Shown piece after piece: positions 1-9,134 of a DNA stretch of 64,000 nucleotides. Made by a program: the position numbers and the translations under genes. The DNA is from Cellvibrionaceae bacterium (GTDB lineage Bacteria; Pseudomonadota; Gammaproteobacteria; Pseudomonadales; Cellvibrionaceae), in NCBI GenBank assembly GCA_021151525.1, contig JAGKXD010000008.1, positions 1 through 64,000 of the forward strand, in the 5' to 3' direction. Under the pieces are notes generated by a model, which searched no databases, was not told the origin of the DNA, and was given only the letters and a program-made list of their open reading frames with translations. Position 1 is the stretch's first letter. The number at the start of each line of letters is the position of its first letter.

Positions 1-7
1 GTTATCT

Positions 8-2368
8 ATGTTGCGCCCCAGTCACGATGGCGAACGTTTTGATTTGATGAATCCCACAGCAATGCCGCGCGCTGCTGGATTTTTGTGGAATCAAAAAATG
101 ATGATGCAAATGACCTGTCGCGGTTATGCCGTTGCGCAGTTTATGCAGCCTGAACCGGCCAAGTATGCCTATGCGCCGAATCTGGAAGCTAAAACTTTTA
201 TGCAACCAGAGCAACCTTATTATGCACATCACCCTGGGCGTTTCTTTTATATTAAAGACGATGAAACCGGAAAAATTTTCTCTGCTCCTTATGAGCCAGT
301 GCGTGCTCAACTAGATAAATTTAATTTCTCAGTTGGCAAAAGTGATTTGGCGTGGACGATTGAGCATCTCGGCATTCGCGTTGAAATGACGGTGAGTTTG
401 CCGGTTAATGACGTAGTGGAGTTGTGGAGCCTCAAAGTCGTTAATGTGTCCGGTAGTGCACGCAAAATAAGTGTATATCCCTATTTTCCTATTGGATTTA
501 TGTCGTGGATGAACCAGTCTGCAGAATATCGTGCAGATTTGGGTGGCATAGTGGCTAATTGTGTAACGCCTTACCAAAAAGTAGCCGACTACTTTAAGAA
601 TAAAAACTTTAAAGACAAAACTTTTTTCTTGCACGATCAAGCGCCGATTGCGTGGGAGGCAAAGCAAGAAAATTTTGAAGGCGAGGGTGGTTTGCACAAT
701 CCCTCCGCACTGCAAAACGATGTTTTGGCGAAGGGCGACGCACGTTATGAAACGCCGGCTGCTGTGTTGCAATACCGTTTGTATTTGGGTGAGGAGCAAT
801 CGCGCGAGCTGCGTTTTATTTTCGGCCCTGCATTTGATGATGCAGAAATTATTGCGTTGCGCGAAAAATATTTAAGCGCAGAGGGTTTCGCAAACGCAAA
901 AGCAGAATACAAAGCCTATGTAAATTCTGGTCGCGGTTGTTTGCAAATCGGAACCCCAGATAACGAGCTTAATAATTTTGTAAATCACTGGCTGCCGCGC
1001 CAAGTGTTTTATCACGGCGATGTCAATCGCTTAACCACAGATCCACAAACGCGCAATTACCTGCAAGATAATATGGGTATGAGTTACATCAAGCCGCAGG
1101 TAACGCGCGCTGCATTTTTACATGCGCTCAGCCAACAAGAAGCGAGCGGCGCAATGCCCGATGGAATTTTGTTGGCCGAAGGAGCAGAGCTGAAATACAT
1201 CAACCAAATTCCACACACAGATCACTGTGTTTGGTTACCTGTGTGTCTAAAGGCTTATCTCGATGAGACCAATGATTACGCGATTTTAAATGAGCAAGTT
1301 AAAGATGCCGAAGGCGATCAAGCTTACAGCGTATTTGAACGTATCGGCCGCGCAATGGATTGGCTGTTGAGTGCGCGTGATTATCGCGGTTTAAGTTTTA
1401 TTGCGCAGGGCGATTGGTGTGACCCCATGAATATGGTGGGCTACAAAGGCAAAGGTGTTTCAGGTTGGTTGTCGGTTGCCACGGCTTATGCATTGAATTT
1501 GTGGGCAGATATTTGCGAGCAGAAAACTGAAATTGAAACTGCGAAAAAATTCCGCGCAGGTGCGCAAGATGTAAATCAGTCAGTCAATAAATATTTATGG
1601 GATGGCGATTGGTTTGCCCGCGGTATTACCGATGATGATGTAGTCTTTGGTATTAGCAAAGATCATGAGGGTCGTATTTATTTAAATCCACAAAGCTGGG
1701 CGATTTTAGGCGGCGCAGCAAGTGAAGAGCAGCGTAAGAAAATGTTGGCTGCAGTTGAGCAACAGTTGGAAACTCCTTACGGCGTTACTATGTTTGCGCC
1801 TGCCTATACGGCAATGCGCGATGATGTTGGTCGCGTAACTCAAAAGCATCCTGGTTCTGCTGAAAATGGTTCGGTCTACAATCATGCTGCTGTGTTTTAT
1901 ATTTATAGTTTATACACAATTACAGAAACAGATCGCGCCTATAAATTGCTGCGTCAAATGATTCCTGGCCCAAGCGAGCAAGATTATGTGCAGCGAGGTC
2001 AATTGCCAGTGTTTATCCCAAATTATTATCGCGGTGCCTATCATCAATACCCACGTACCGCTGGGCGTTCCAGTCAGTTGTTTAATACCGGGACGGTATC
2101 TTGGGTCTATCGCTGTCTCGTGGAAGGTTTATTTGGTCTGAAGGGGGATGCCAACGGATTGCAGATCAATCCGCAATTGCCAAGTAATTGGTCAGGTGCA
2201 AAAGCGGTACGTGAATTTCGTGGTGCGAGTTTCCATATCAACATTCATCGTGGCGATGTAAATCAAATCACTGTAACTGTTGATGGGGTGCGTCTATCGC
2301 AGCCCCACATCGAGAATATCGTGGTAGGAAAAACCTACCAAGTTGATGTACTTGTTCCCTTGCAATAA
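8..2368 (+). CDS. GH94 phosphorylase, probably cellobionic acid phosphorylase
   Basis: A cytoplasmic GH94 enzyme of about 786 residues with no signal peptide. GH94 enzymes cleave beta-1,4 glucosides with inorganic phosphate and release alpha-glucose 1-phosphate. The catalytic-acid region GDWCDPMNMVG is visible, with the candidate general acid Asp at about residue 472; cellobiose phosphorylases carry GDWND there. The stretch ELKYINQIPHTDHCVWLP and the length fit the cellobionic acid subgroup, which splits cellobionate (for instance from oxidative cellulose cleavage) into glucose 1-phosphate and gluconate. Substrate is inferred, not proven; cellobiose or another disaccharide is possible. The start at base 8 is the first in-frame ATG, but the frame is open to the window edge and the upstream ribosome site is outside, so the real start could lie upstream or at ATG 47. 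An intrinsic terminator follows. Confidence 0.85.
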   Translation: MLRPSHDGERFDLMNPTAMPRAAGFLWNQKMMMQMTCRGYAVAQFMQPEPAKYAYAPNLEAKTFMQPEQPYYAHHPGRFFYIKDDETGKIFSAPYEPVRAQLDKFNFSVGKSDLAWTIEHLGIRVEMTVSLPVNDVVELWSLKVVNVSGSARKISVYPYFPIGFMSWMNQSAEYRADLGGIVANCVTPYQKVADYFKNKNFKDKTFFLHDQAPIAWEAKQENFEGEGGLHNPSALQNDVLAKGDARYETPAAVLQYRLYLGEEQSRELRFIFGPAFDDAEIIALREKYLSAEGFANAKAEYKAYVNSGRGCLQIGTPDNELNNFVNHWLPRQVFYHGDVNRLTTDPQTRNYLQDNMGMSYIKPQVTRAAFLHALSQQEASGAMPDGILLAEGAELKYINQIPHTDHCVWLPVCLKAYLDETNDYAILNEQVKDAEGDQAYSVFERIGRAMDWLLSARDYRGLSFIAQGDWCDPMNMVGYKGKGVSGWLSVATAYALNLWADICEQKTEIETAKKFRAGAQDVNQSVNKYLWDGDWFARGITDDDVVFGISKDHEGRIYLNPQSWAILGGAASEEQRKKMLAAVEQQLETPYGVTMFAPAYTAMRDDVGRVTQKHPGSAENGSVYNHAAVFYIYSLYTITETDRAYKLLRQMIPGPSEQDYVQRGQLPVFIPNYYRGAYHQYPRTAGRSSQLFNTGTVSWVYRCLVEGLFGLKGDANGLQINPQLPSNWSGAKAVREFRGASFHINIHRGDVNQITVTVDGVRLSQPHIENIVVGKTYQVDVLVPLQ

Positions 2369-2380
2369 ATTGCAGTAAAT

Positions 2381-2410
2381 AAAAAAGGCGCTTTTGTAAG
2401 CGCCTTTTTT
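2381..2410. terminator. Intrinsic terminator after the GH94 gene
   Basis: A 13-bp perfect inverted repeat (AAAAAAGGCGCTT / AAGCGCCTTTTTT) with a 4-base loop. It has an A-run on one side and a T-run on the other, so it can work in both directions: for the phosphorylase gene and for the convergent MaoP-like gene. Confidence 0.9.
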
Positions 2411-2450
2411 ATTTAAGAGCATTCATTAAATCTTTTTTGCTGGCTTCTTA

Positions 2451-3233
2451 TTATTTTTTAGTGGGCTTCTTAGTTGCCACTTTCTTTGCCTCTACTTTTG
2501 GTGCGGTCTTTTTAGGTTCAGCTTTTTTTGCTACTGGCTTTTTCGGTTCTGGCTTTTTGACGTCAGGCTTTTTTGCTACGGCTTTTTGAGGTGCTGCTTT
2601 TTTAGGTTCTGGTTTTTGGGGTTCGGCTTTCTTGGTAGCAGATTTTGCAGCAGGCTTTTTGGCTTCAATCTTTTTAGGTTCTGCTTTTTTAACCTCTGCC
2701 TTAACTTCTTTTTTTGCTTCCGCTTTTTTCACTTCCGCCTTTTTGGGTGGCTCTGCTTTTTTGGTTGCTGCTTTCTCGGCAACAGGTTCAGGCTCTACTT
2801 TCTTGATGCTTGCCTTGGCGGGAGCTTTAGCTGCAATAGGTGCTTTCTCTACGGCCTTTACTGGTTTTTCAGCTTTGGGGACTGGTTTGGGCTCTGGCTC
2901 CGGAGCGGGCTCTTCTGCGGCTGGTTTCGCGGCTTTGGCTTTGCTCTTTCCTTTTGGGGTGGCGGCTGCGCTACCTTTCACCAGGCTTAGGTATTTGATC
3001 CAAGCCTGTTCAACGGGATTTTTGGGCGCGCTTTGATTGGCTATAACTTTGAGGATATGCAAATCGTCTGTGGTTGGGTCAGATACTTCATCGGCAACCA
3101 ATGCATTGATGAGCGTACCGTTCTTACGAACCAGTCGCGCCTGTATATCCGATAGTCCACCTTTTTCAAAGCCATTGGGGAAGTGTACGGAATCTAGAAA
3201 CGCCTGCTTAAGATAATGTTCACGTGGCAGCAT
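2451..3233 (-). CDS. MaoP-like (DUF413) protein with histone-H1-like Lys/Ala/Pro tail
   Basis: Residues about 11-86 match the DUF413/MaoP family: FLDSVHFPNGFEKGG and PVEQAWIKYLSL line up with YFDNKHYPRGFSRHG and VTEAERVWSKYM as I recall them for E. coli MaoP (YifE), which is about 112 residues. MaoP is known in E. coli to organise the Ori macrodomain through a short site near its own gene. Here the domain carries a tail of about 170 residues made of KKAE, KKPEPKK and KAEPKK-like repeats, strongly basic and low complexity, like bacterial H1-type proteins and AlgP. I infer a nucleoid-associated protein that binds DNA through the tail. The gene is single, divergent from nothing, and faces the GH94 gene. 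The repeat tail may vary in length between strains. Confidence 0.8.
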   Translation of the reverse strand: MLPREHYLKQAFLDSVHFPNGFEKGGLSDIQARLVRKNGTLINALVADEVSDPTTDDLHILKVIANQSAPKNPVEQAWIKYLSLVKGSAAATPKGKSKAKAAKPAAEEPAPEPEPKPVPKAEKPVKAVEKAPIAAKAPAKASIKKVEPEPVAEKAATKKAEPPKKAEVKKAEAKKEVKAEVKKAEPKKIEAKKPAAKSATKKAEPQKPEPKKAAPQKAVAKKPDVKKPEPKKPVAKKAEPKKTAPKVEAKKVATKKPTKK

Positions 3234-3444
3234 AGAGATTTCTCCGTTCTTAGTATGTGCACTCTTTTGTTATTGGTAGCCGTGAAAATTGAATGCGGCC
3301 AAAATTGTACGGCGAATGTAATCTGTTTTTATGACACTGTATAGATGATTTTTTGTTCTTTAGCTGACTTGATAGCGGCTTTGCGGAGGCGTTTTAAATT
3401 GAAGGTTGTAAGGGAGGCAAAGGTAGGTCAAATTACAGGCGAAA

Positions 3445-3468
3445 AAAAACCGGCAAAGACCGGTTTTT
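3445..3468 (-). terminator. Intrinsic terminator of rpsT
   Basis: Read leftward, the stem AAAAACCGG / CCGGTTTTT with a 6-base loop is followed by a long T-run. It lies 35 bases after the rpsT stop codon. Confidence 0.85.
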
Positions 3469-3502
3469 GGGTGCTGGGCTTGCCAGCAAAAGCAGAGGGC
3501 TA

Positions 3503-3766
3503 TTAAGCCAATGCTTTGATTTTTGCGTTCAAACGGCTCTTGTGACGAGCAGCTTTATTCTTGTGAATAAGGCCTTTGTCAGCAATGCGGTCGATAACAG
3601 AAACAGCAGCGGTGTAAGCAGCAGTTGCAGCAGCTTTATCGCCAGCTTCAATCGCACTGATTACTTTCTTCAGGTAGGTACGCCCCATTGAGCGCATGCT
3701 GCCGTTATGCTTGCGAGCTTTTTCGTTTTGACGCGCGCGTTTTTTGGCTTGGGGTGAGTTTGCCAC
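3503..3766 (-). CDS. rpsT: 30S ribosomal protein S20
   Basis: An 87-residue basic protein beginning MANSPQAKKRARQNEKARKH, the typical S20 N-terminus. It also has the family segment RSMGRTYLKKVISAIEAGDK and the LIHKNKAARHKSRLNAKI C-terminal part. S20 binds 16S rRNA in the 30S body. Length matches the family. A GGAG ribosome site (CTCC on the plus strand, about 3774-3777) precedes the ATG. It is monocistronic with its own terminator; regulation is probably by its leader, as in other bacteria, but I see no clear structure to cite. Confidence 0.98.
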   Translation of the reverse strand: MANSPQAKKRARQNEKARKHNGSMRSMGRTYLKKVISAIEAGDKAAATAAYTAAVSVIDRIADKGLIHKNKAARHKSRLNAKIKALA

Positions 3767-4025
3767 CGTGGTGCTCCTATAAAAAGCTTAAAAATGAAAC
3801 TTAAAAATACTGAGATTCAACCCCTTCAGGGTCTGAAATCAAGGACGCGACATTATCCCGTTTTTCGGCGGACTGTCAACCCAAAAAAGCGGCTTGGCGC
3901 CAAATGCGGTGTTTGCAGTTCTTTACGACCAAAATGGGTGCACTTGTATAGACTTTATCCAGTTGTCGCGGCCAGCTCGGCCTAGCCGAACATAATAACA
4001 AATCAACCAACCTGGAGTCTCCGGA

Positions 4026-6869
4026 ATGCCTCTATTCTCTCATTCCTCTGTATCAGTTTGTCCTAGTCGCCGTGCTGATGATGCTCGCCGCAAGCCACTG
4101 AGTATGTGGTATTGCCGTGCGGCACTTGTATCCTTGTTGCCTTTATCGCTTGCCGCCTGCGGCGGAGGGGGAGGCAGTGGAGGAGGGGGAGCTGCTACTC
4201 TGCCAGTCGCAACCAGCAGCTCTGCAAGCTCTGTGATATCCATTTCATCGAGTAGTTCAAGCCTTGCAAGTTCTGTCAGTAGCACCAATGCAGTTGCAAA
4301 TCAAATGGTGGGATTCGTGCTGCCCTTTGATAATAAATCTGCCGGCATTACCCAAACCGGTGCTTTGCTAAACCATACACCTGCGGGTAAGTTTGGCTCC
4401 ATCAAGGTTGACGCCAATGGACACTTTGTCCTTGGTACAACGCGTGAGCGTTTCCTCGGTGTCAATATCACCGCTAGCTCGACCATGCCATCCCATGAAA
4501 ACGCTGAAAAAATCGCCCAGCGCTTGGCGAAATTTGGCGTGAACCTTGTGCGCTTTCATCACATGGATAACCACTTCGGTGCTAACAGCATTATTAACTA
4601 CGCTGCGGGCAATAGCCGCACCCTCGACCCAGTCAATATAGAGCGAATGGATTACTTCTTTAATCAGCTCAAGCTCAATGGCATTTATATAGATTTAAAT
4701 TTAATCAACGCGCGCGAATTTTCGGCGGCGGATGGTTTGCCAGCCGAGATTAGTCAGCTGAGTTGGAAGCAAGCGCACGTGCTCGGTTTTGTGAACGATA
4801 CATTCCACAATTTGGAAAAAGAATACGCACGCAATTTGCTCACGCATAAAAATCCTTACACCAATTTAACTTACGCGGAAGATCCTGCTGTCGCGTTTGT
4901 AGAGATCAACAACGAAAACGGAATCTTCCAACAGTTTTACGATGGCTCTTTGGATAAATGGCCAACACTGTTCCGCACGCAATTGGTCACCAAATGGAAT
5001 GCATGGCTCGCAGCGAAATATACGAGTACAGCTGCGCTTGAAACAGCGTGGGGCGCGCAAGATGAAGCTCTGGGCGCAGAAAAATTAGCGAACAGCGATT
5101 TCGCATCAGGTGTGATTGGCTGGAATTTCGAGCAGCACGATATTGCTGCTGCCAATACGCAGGCTGGAACCTTTGATGGTCGCGCTGGTTTGAAAATTAC
5201 TGTGACCAAAGCGGGCTCTGCGAGTTGGAATGTGCAGATTAATCAAGGTTCACAAGCCTTGGTGAAAGATAAGCTCTACACCTTAAGTTTTTGGGCGAAG
5301 GCTGATAGCGCTCGTGCGCTCGGTGTTGCCCTAGGATTGAATTACGATCCATGGACGACATTGGAATCGCACACTTACAACATAGATGCAGGTTGGAAAT
5401 ATTTTGAAACCAGTTTTATTGCCAGCGCGAGCGACACCAATGCGCGTGTAAATTTCACTGGCTTTGGAAATCAATTGGCCACTATTTATTTGGCGAATGT
5501 TTCATTCAAAACCGGTGGCAGTATTGGCAAGCTGCCAAGTGGACAAACGCTGGAAGCGAAAAATATTAGCGGTGATTTGCGCAATGAAAGTTACACCAGT
5601 GGCCGCACGCTCGACTGGGCAAATTTTTTACGCAGTGTTGAATCCGCTTATTGGTTGGATATGAAAACCTATATCAAAACCGATTTGAAATTTGCAGGCT
5701 TGGTAACAGGTACTGCCATTATGAATAGCCCGCCGAGTGCGCAAAAACAAATGGATTACGCGGATGCTCATGCTTACTGGCAACATCCGCAATTCCCCGG
5801 TGCTGATTGGGATGCTGTGAATTGGAAGGTCAATAACGTTTCTATGGTGAATAGCATTAACAGCACCATTAGTGGTTTATCCAAACAGCGTATAAAAGGA
5901 ATGCCCTTTACGATTTCGGAATACCAGCACGCATCGCCCGTCGCTTACAGTGCAGAAGCGCCTTTGTTTGCGGCTGCTTACGGAGCCTTGCAAGATTGGG
6001 ATGGCATTATGTTTTTCGCTTACGACTCCAACGGCAACGATAATTGGGCAGCTGGATTCTTCAGCGATTTTTTCAGTATGAATGCGCACCCGACGAAAAT
6101 GGCGAACATGTTAGTTGCTGCGAATATTTTCCGTCGCGGCGATGTGGCTGCGGCAAAAAATGTGGTGTCGATGAATTGGAGCCCAGCAACCGAATTATCT
6201 GTTCTTGCAACAAAAGGCAGCGCGTGGAATGTTGCCAATGGTTCACATTTAAATGTGCCGGACGATATCCCGCTTACCAAACGTTTTGCGCTGGATGTAT
6301 CAAAATCGCCACAAGGTTTGAGTGTCGCGCCAGCTGCATCGACTAACAATATTTTAACGTCCGACACTGAAGAGTTGGTGTGGAATCGCAGTATTAGCGA
6401 TAAAGGTGTAGTGACTATTGATACTGAAAAAACCAAAGCAGTTGTTGGTTTTATTAATGGCAGACGTTTTACGCTCAGCAACGTCACTATCGCGGTCGCG
6501 CCCACAACATTTAATTGGGCAACTGTGTCCTTAACCTTGCAGCAAGGCAGTTTTACTTCGCCTGCAGCAGGGGCGAAATTGTTGATGGTGCTGACCGGTA
6601 ATGTTGAAAATACCAATATGGGCTGGACTGATGCAACGCACACGAGCGTTAGTAACAATTGGGGTAAATCGCCAACACTTGTTGAAGTTATTCCTGCGAC
6701 TATTGATTTGCCCTTTGCGTCTGCAAACACCAAGGCCTGGATTCTGGATGAAACCGGCCAGCGCAAAAACCAGCTTGATGTAAGTGACAATAATGGACGT
6801 GCGCGCATAGTATTAAACGGTACAACGGCGACCTTGTGGTATGAAGTTGAAGTCAGCGCGAGTAATTAA
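4026..6869 (+). CDS. Lipoprotein glycoside hydrolase, clan GH-A, with inserted CBM
   Basis: A surface or periplasmic enzyme of 947 residues. Lipobox LAAC with Cys at residue 45 is followed by a Gly run and a poly-Ser linker (residues about 62-86), typical of Cellvibrio secreted enzymes. The catalytic barrel starts near residue 95. FVEINNENG gives the likely acid/base Glu297; FTISEYQHA gives the likely nucleophile Glu632. Between them, residues about 355-495 form a CBM4/9-like jelly roll (SDFASGVIGWNFEQH through LANVSFKTGG), so the binding module sits inside the barrel order. The remaining C-terminal part is probably beta-rich. Family could be GH5-, GH42- or GH35-related; substrate unknown. 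Start 4026 has GGAG 8 bases upstream; ATG 4104 would give a shorter signal peptide but has no ribosome site. Confidence 0.8.
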   Translation: MPLFSHSSVSVCPSRRADDARRKPLSMWYCRAALVSLLPLSLAACGGGGGSGGGGAATLPVATSSSASSVISISSSSSSLASSVSSTNAVANQMVGFVLPFDNKSAGITQTGALLNHTPAGKFGSIKVDANGHFVLGTTRERFLGVNITASSTMPSHENAEKIAQRLAKFGVNLVRFHHMDNHFGANSIINYAAGNSRTLDPVNIERMDYFFNQLKLNGIYIDLNLINAREFSAADGLPAEISQLSWKQAHVLGFVNDTFHNLEKEYARNLLTHKNPYTNLTYAEDPAVAFVEINNENGIFQQFYDGSLDKWPTLFRTQLVTKWNAWLAAKYTSTAALETAWGAQDEALGAEKLANSDFASGVIGWNFEQHDIAAANTQAGTFDGRAGLKITVTKAGSASWNVQINQGSQALVKDKLYTLSFWAKADSARALGVALGLNYDPWTTLESHTYNIDAGWKYFETSFIASASDTNARVNFTGFGNQLATIYLANVSFKTGGSIGKLPSGQTLEAKNISGDLRNESYTSGRTLDWANFLRSVESAYWLDMKTYIKTDLKFAGLVTGTAIMNSPPSAQKQMDYADAHAYWQHPQFPGADWDAVNWKVNNVSMVNSINSTISGLSKQRIKGMPFTISEYQHASPVAYSAEAPLFAAAYGALQDWDGIMFFAYDSNGNDNWAAGFFSDFFSMNAHPTKMANMLVAANIFRRGDVAAAKNVVSMNWSPATELSVLATKGSAWNVANGSHLNVPDDIPLTKRFALDVSKSPQGLSVAPAASTNNILTSDTEELVWNRSISDKGVVTIDTEKTKAVVGFINGRRFTLSNVTIAVAPTTFNWATVSLTLQQGSFTSPAAGAKLLMVLTGNVENTNMGWTDATHTSVSNNWGKSPTLVEVIPATIDLPFASANTKAWILDETGQRKNQLDVSDNNGRARIVLNGTTATLWYEVEVSASN

Positions 6870-6894
6870 TTTGCGGCATAAGTGTTTAAATGCT

Positions 6895-6918
6895 CGCCGC
6901 CAAGCTCTGCTTGGGGGC
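6895..6918 (+). other. GC-rich inverted repeat after the glycoside hydrolase gene
   Basis: CGCCGCCAAGC and GCTTGGGGGCG can pair with one mismatch around a 3-base loop. No T-run follows directly, so it is at best a weak terminator or a message-stabilising hairpin. Confidence 0.35.
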
Positions 6919-7105
6919 GGGAGCTAGCGCTTTTAACGCCTAATAAATTTGCGCTGGTTCTGTTAATGGTTAAATCGCACCTTGTGCTCTGCCCATTTTG
7001 GGTTTGTGAATGGTAAGATTCCCTTCATTAAGAATTATTAAAAAGACCAGCTACTGCCCAGTGCGGGCCTTTTGGGTGAAGAGTGCTAATGAAGGGAGTT
7101 AGTGC

Positions 7106-9118
7106 GTGACAGATAGCAATGACATTACCGCGGTCTCGCAACCTGCGGCGGTAATCGATAACGACAAAACCCAAGTGTCCTCCAGCCGCGAGGCGGGCAG
7201 CACTGTTGCATCATCTTCCTCTCAGAACACCACGCAATACACGCAATTCAGCCGCGATAGCAATACGTCTTCCGGTTTCGCCGAAGCGCAAGCTATCGCC
7301 AGTCAAGCCCAAGCGGGCAGTGAAAGTGGTAGCTTGCTGAAAAAACGCTTTTTGCTGGGCGATGTACTCGGCCAAGGCGGTATGGGTACGGTTTATAAAA
7401 CCAAGGATTTGCGCAAGGTTGAAGCAGAAGATCCTAATCCTTTTATTGCCACCAAAGTGTTAAACGCGGCGTTTAAAGATCACCCCGACGCTTTCGTAAC
7501 CCTGCAGCAGGAAACCGCAAAGTCCCACACGCTGGCGCATCCTAACATCGTGACCGTGCACGATTTCGATCGCGATGGCGATACCTTGTTTATGACCATG
7601 GAGTTGTTGCAGGGCGATCCGCTTGATCGTCTGCTTAAAAAAGGCAAGGGAACGGGCATGCCGAAACCTAAGGCTTTGGGAATTGTACGTGATCTTTGCG
7701 CTGCGCTGGCTTACGCGCATCAGCGTCATATTATTCACGCCGATTTCAAGCCGGGTAACGTTTTTGTTTGCGATGACGGCACTGCAAAAGTGTTGGATTT
7801 TGGCATTGCGCGTGCGGCCTCCAAAGAAACCCAAAAACATAAATTTGATGCAGGACAGTTGGGGGCTTTAACGCCAGCCTACGCCACTATCGAAATGGTG
7901 CGTGATGAGCCGCTAACGTTTAGCGATGATGTTTATGCGCTCGCCTGCGTCACTTACGAAATTTTGAGTGGGCACCATCCATATCAAAATCACTCCGCGC
8001 TTGACGCAAAACAATTGGGTTTAAAACCAAAAACTATTGCGAGTTTGAATCATCGCGAATGGAAAGCACTCTGCCACGCCTTGGCGTTGGAAAAAAGCCA
8101 GCGCACTGCAAGTGTCACGGGTTTTATGGAGGAGATGTTTCCTCGCCGCAGTCCAGTTGCATTTAGTATTGCTGTCGTTTTGGCGGTGATTGCCGTGGGC
8201 GGTGCAGCTTGGTTGGGGTATCAGCAGTATCAGGCACAAGTGCAATTGCAAAATACTATTGCTGAAAATATTGAGCAGGCACAAACTTGTTTTGCGCAAA
8301 GCGATTTTGCCTGCGCACTTGAGCGTAGCCAGTTTGTGTCGAATTTGGATGCCAATAATAAAATTGCCAAGCAATTAGTGAAAGCGTCGCAGCTTGCACA
8401 ACAAAAGCAAGAGCAAGTTCAAACAATTATGCGTTTATTAAATGAGGGCGATGCTTGTTTGGCAGCACAAGATGACGCCTGTGCCCAAGTGAAAGCAAAG
8501 GATGCATTGACCTTGGAGCCCGCAAATCAACGCGCGCAACAACTTTTATCAGCAGCCAATGATTTGGATAAAAACCAAACTATCGCTGAGAATATTCAGC
8601 AAGCAGAATCCTGTTTGCAAAATAAAGATATGGCTTGCGCAAGCATGTTTGCCAAGCGTGCTGCTGATTTAAATTCGGCGCATCCCGCCGTGCTTGCCTT
8701 GCAGCAGAAATTGTACGCGCTGGAGCAACAAGGGAAATTAGTGGCGCTAGCGCAACAACAGCGAATCAGTGAACTGGTTCAGCAGGCACAAACCTGCCTA
8801 ACGCAGAAAAAATATGAGTGCGCTATCAAGCAAGCAGATGCCGCTTTAGCTATAGATTCGGCCAATGGTGCCGCTATGGAAGTGAAACAAACAGCTGCTG
8901 TGGCCGACAAACAAAATCGTGATGCTCAGGAAAAAGTCAGCAAGATTTTATCTCAAGCAAAAGAATGTTTGGAAAAGCAAAAAAATTATACCTGCGCTAT
9001 TGCAAAAGCAGAGGCCGCGTTGGATTTGGCTCCCAACAATGTTGAAGCAGTAGCGATTAAAACTCGCGCGCAAGAAACACAGCGAAAAATAAAAGAAACT
9101 GGCTTTACCATAAAATAA
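7106..9118 (+). CDS. Membrane Ser/Thr protein kinase with cysteine-paired periplasmic repeats
   Basis: A Hanks-type kinase of 670 residues. Residues 1-80 are a Ser/Thr/Gln-rich leader. The kinase domain (about 82-345) shows the Gly loop LGQGGMGTVY, Lys117 in IATKVL, HADFKPGN at 211-218 (Asp213 catalytic; Ala replaces the usual Arg, so it is a non-RD kinase) and DFG at 231-233. One membrane segment lies at about 351-370. The outside part carries five TPR-like repeats, each with two cysteines about 8 residues apart (for example QTCFAQSDFACAL, DACLAAQDDACAQ, ESCLQNKDMACAS, QTCLTQKKYECAI, KECLEKQKNYTCAI), suggesting a disulfide in each repeat. Start is GTG with GAAGGGA 8 bases upstream. It is followed after 16 bases by a secreted protein, probably in the same operon. 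Confidence 0.9.
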   Translation: MTDSNDITAVSQPAAVIDNDKTQVSSSREAGSTVASSSSQNTTQYTQFSRDSNTSSGFAEAQAIASQAQAGSESGSLLKKRFLLGDVLGQGGMGTVYKTKDLRKVEAEDPNPFIATKVLNAAFKDHPDAFVTLQQETAKSHTLAHPNIVTVHDFDRDGDTLFMTMELLQGDPLDRLLKKGKGTGMPKPKALGIVRDLCAALAYAHQRHIIHADFKPGNVFVCDDGTAKVLDFGIARAASKETQKHKFDAGQLGALTPAYATIEMVRDEPLTFSDDVYALACVTYEILSGHHPYQNHSALDAKQLGLKPKTIASLNHREWKALCHALALEKSQRTASVTGFMEEMFPRRSPVAFSIAVVLAVIAVGGAAWLGYQQYQAQVQLQNTIAENIEQAQTCFAQSDFACALERSQFVSNLDANNKIAKQLVKASQLAQQKQEQVQTIMRLLNEGDACLAAQDDACAQVKAKDALTLEPANQRAQQLLSAANDLDKNQTIAENIQQAESCLQNKDMACASMFAKRAADLNSAHPAVLALQQKLYALEQQGKLVALAQQQRISELVQQAQTCLTQKKYECAIKQADAALAIDSANGAAMEVKQTAAVADKQNRDAQEKVSKILSQAKECLEKQKNYTCAIAKAEAALDLAPNNVEAVAIKTRAQETQRKIKETGFTIK

Positions 9119-9134
9119 ACAGGAATAGTCTCTC

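Noticed and set aside
2586..3036. Long open frames on the plus strand opposite the MaoP-like gene, rich in Phe, Cys, Ala
   Set aside because: They are mirror frames of the Lys/Ala repeat tail; composition is a by-product and no start site supports them.
3794..3985. 63-codon open frame upstream of rpsT
   Set aside because: It occupies the promoter and leader region of rpsT and has no coding features.
6020..6808. 262-codon open frame opposite the glycoside hydrolase gene
   Set aside because: It lies fully inside a well-supported gene on the other strand and has no recognisable domain.
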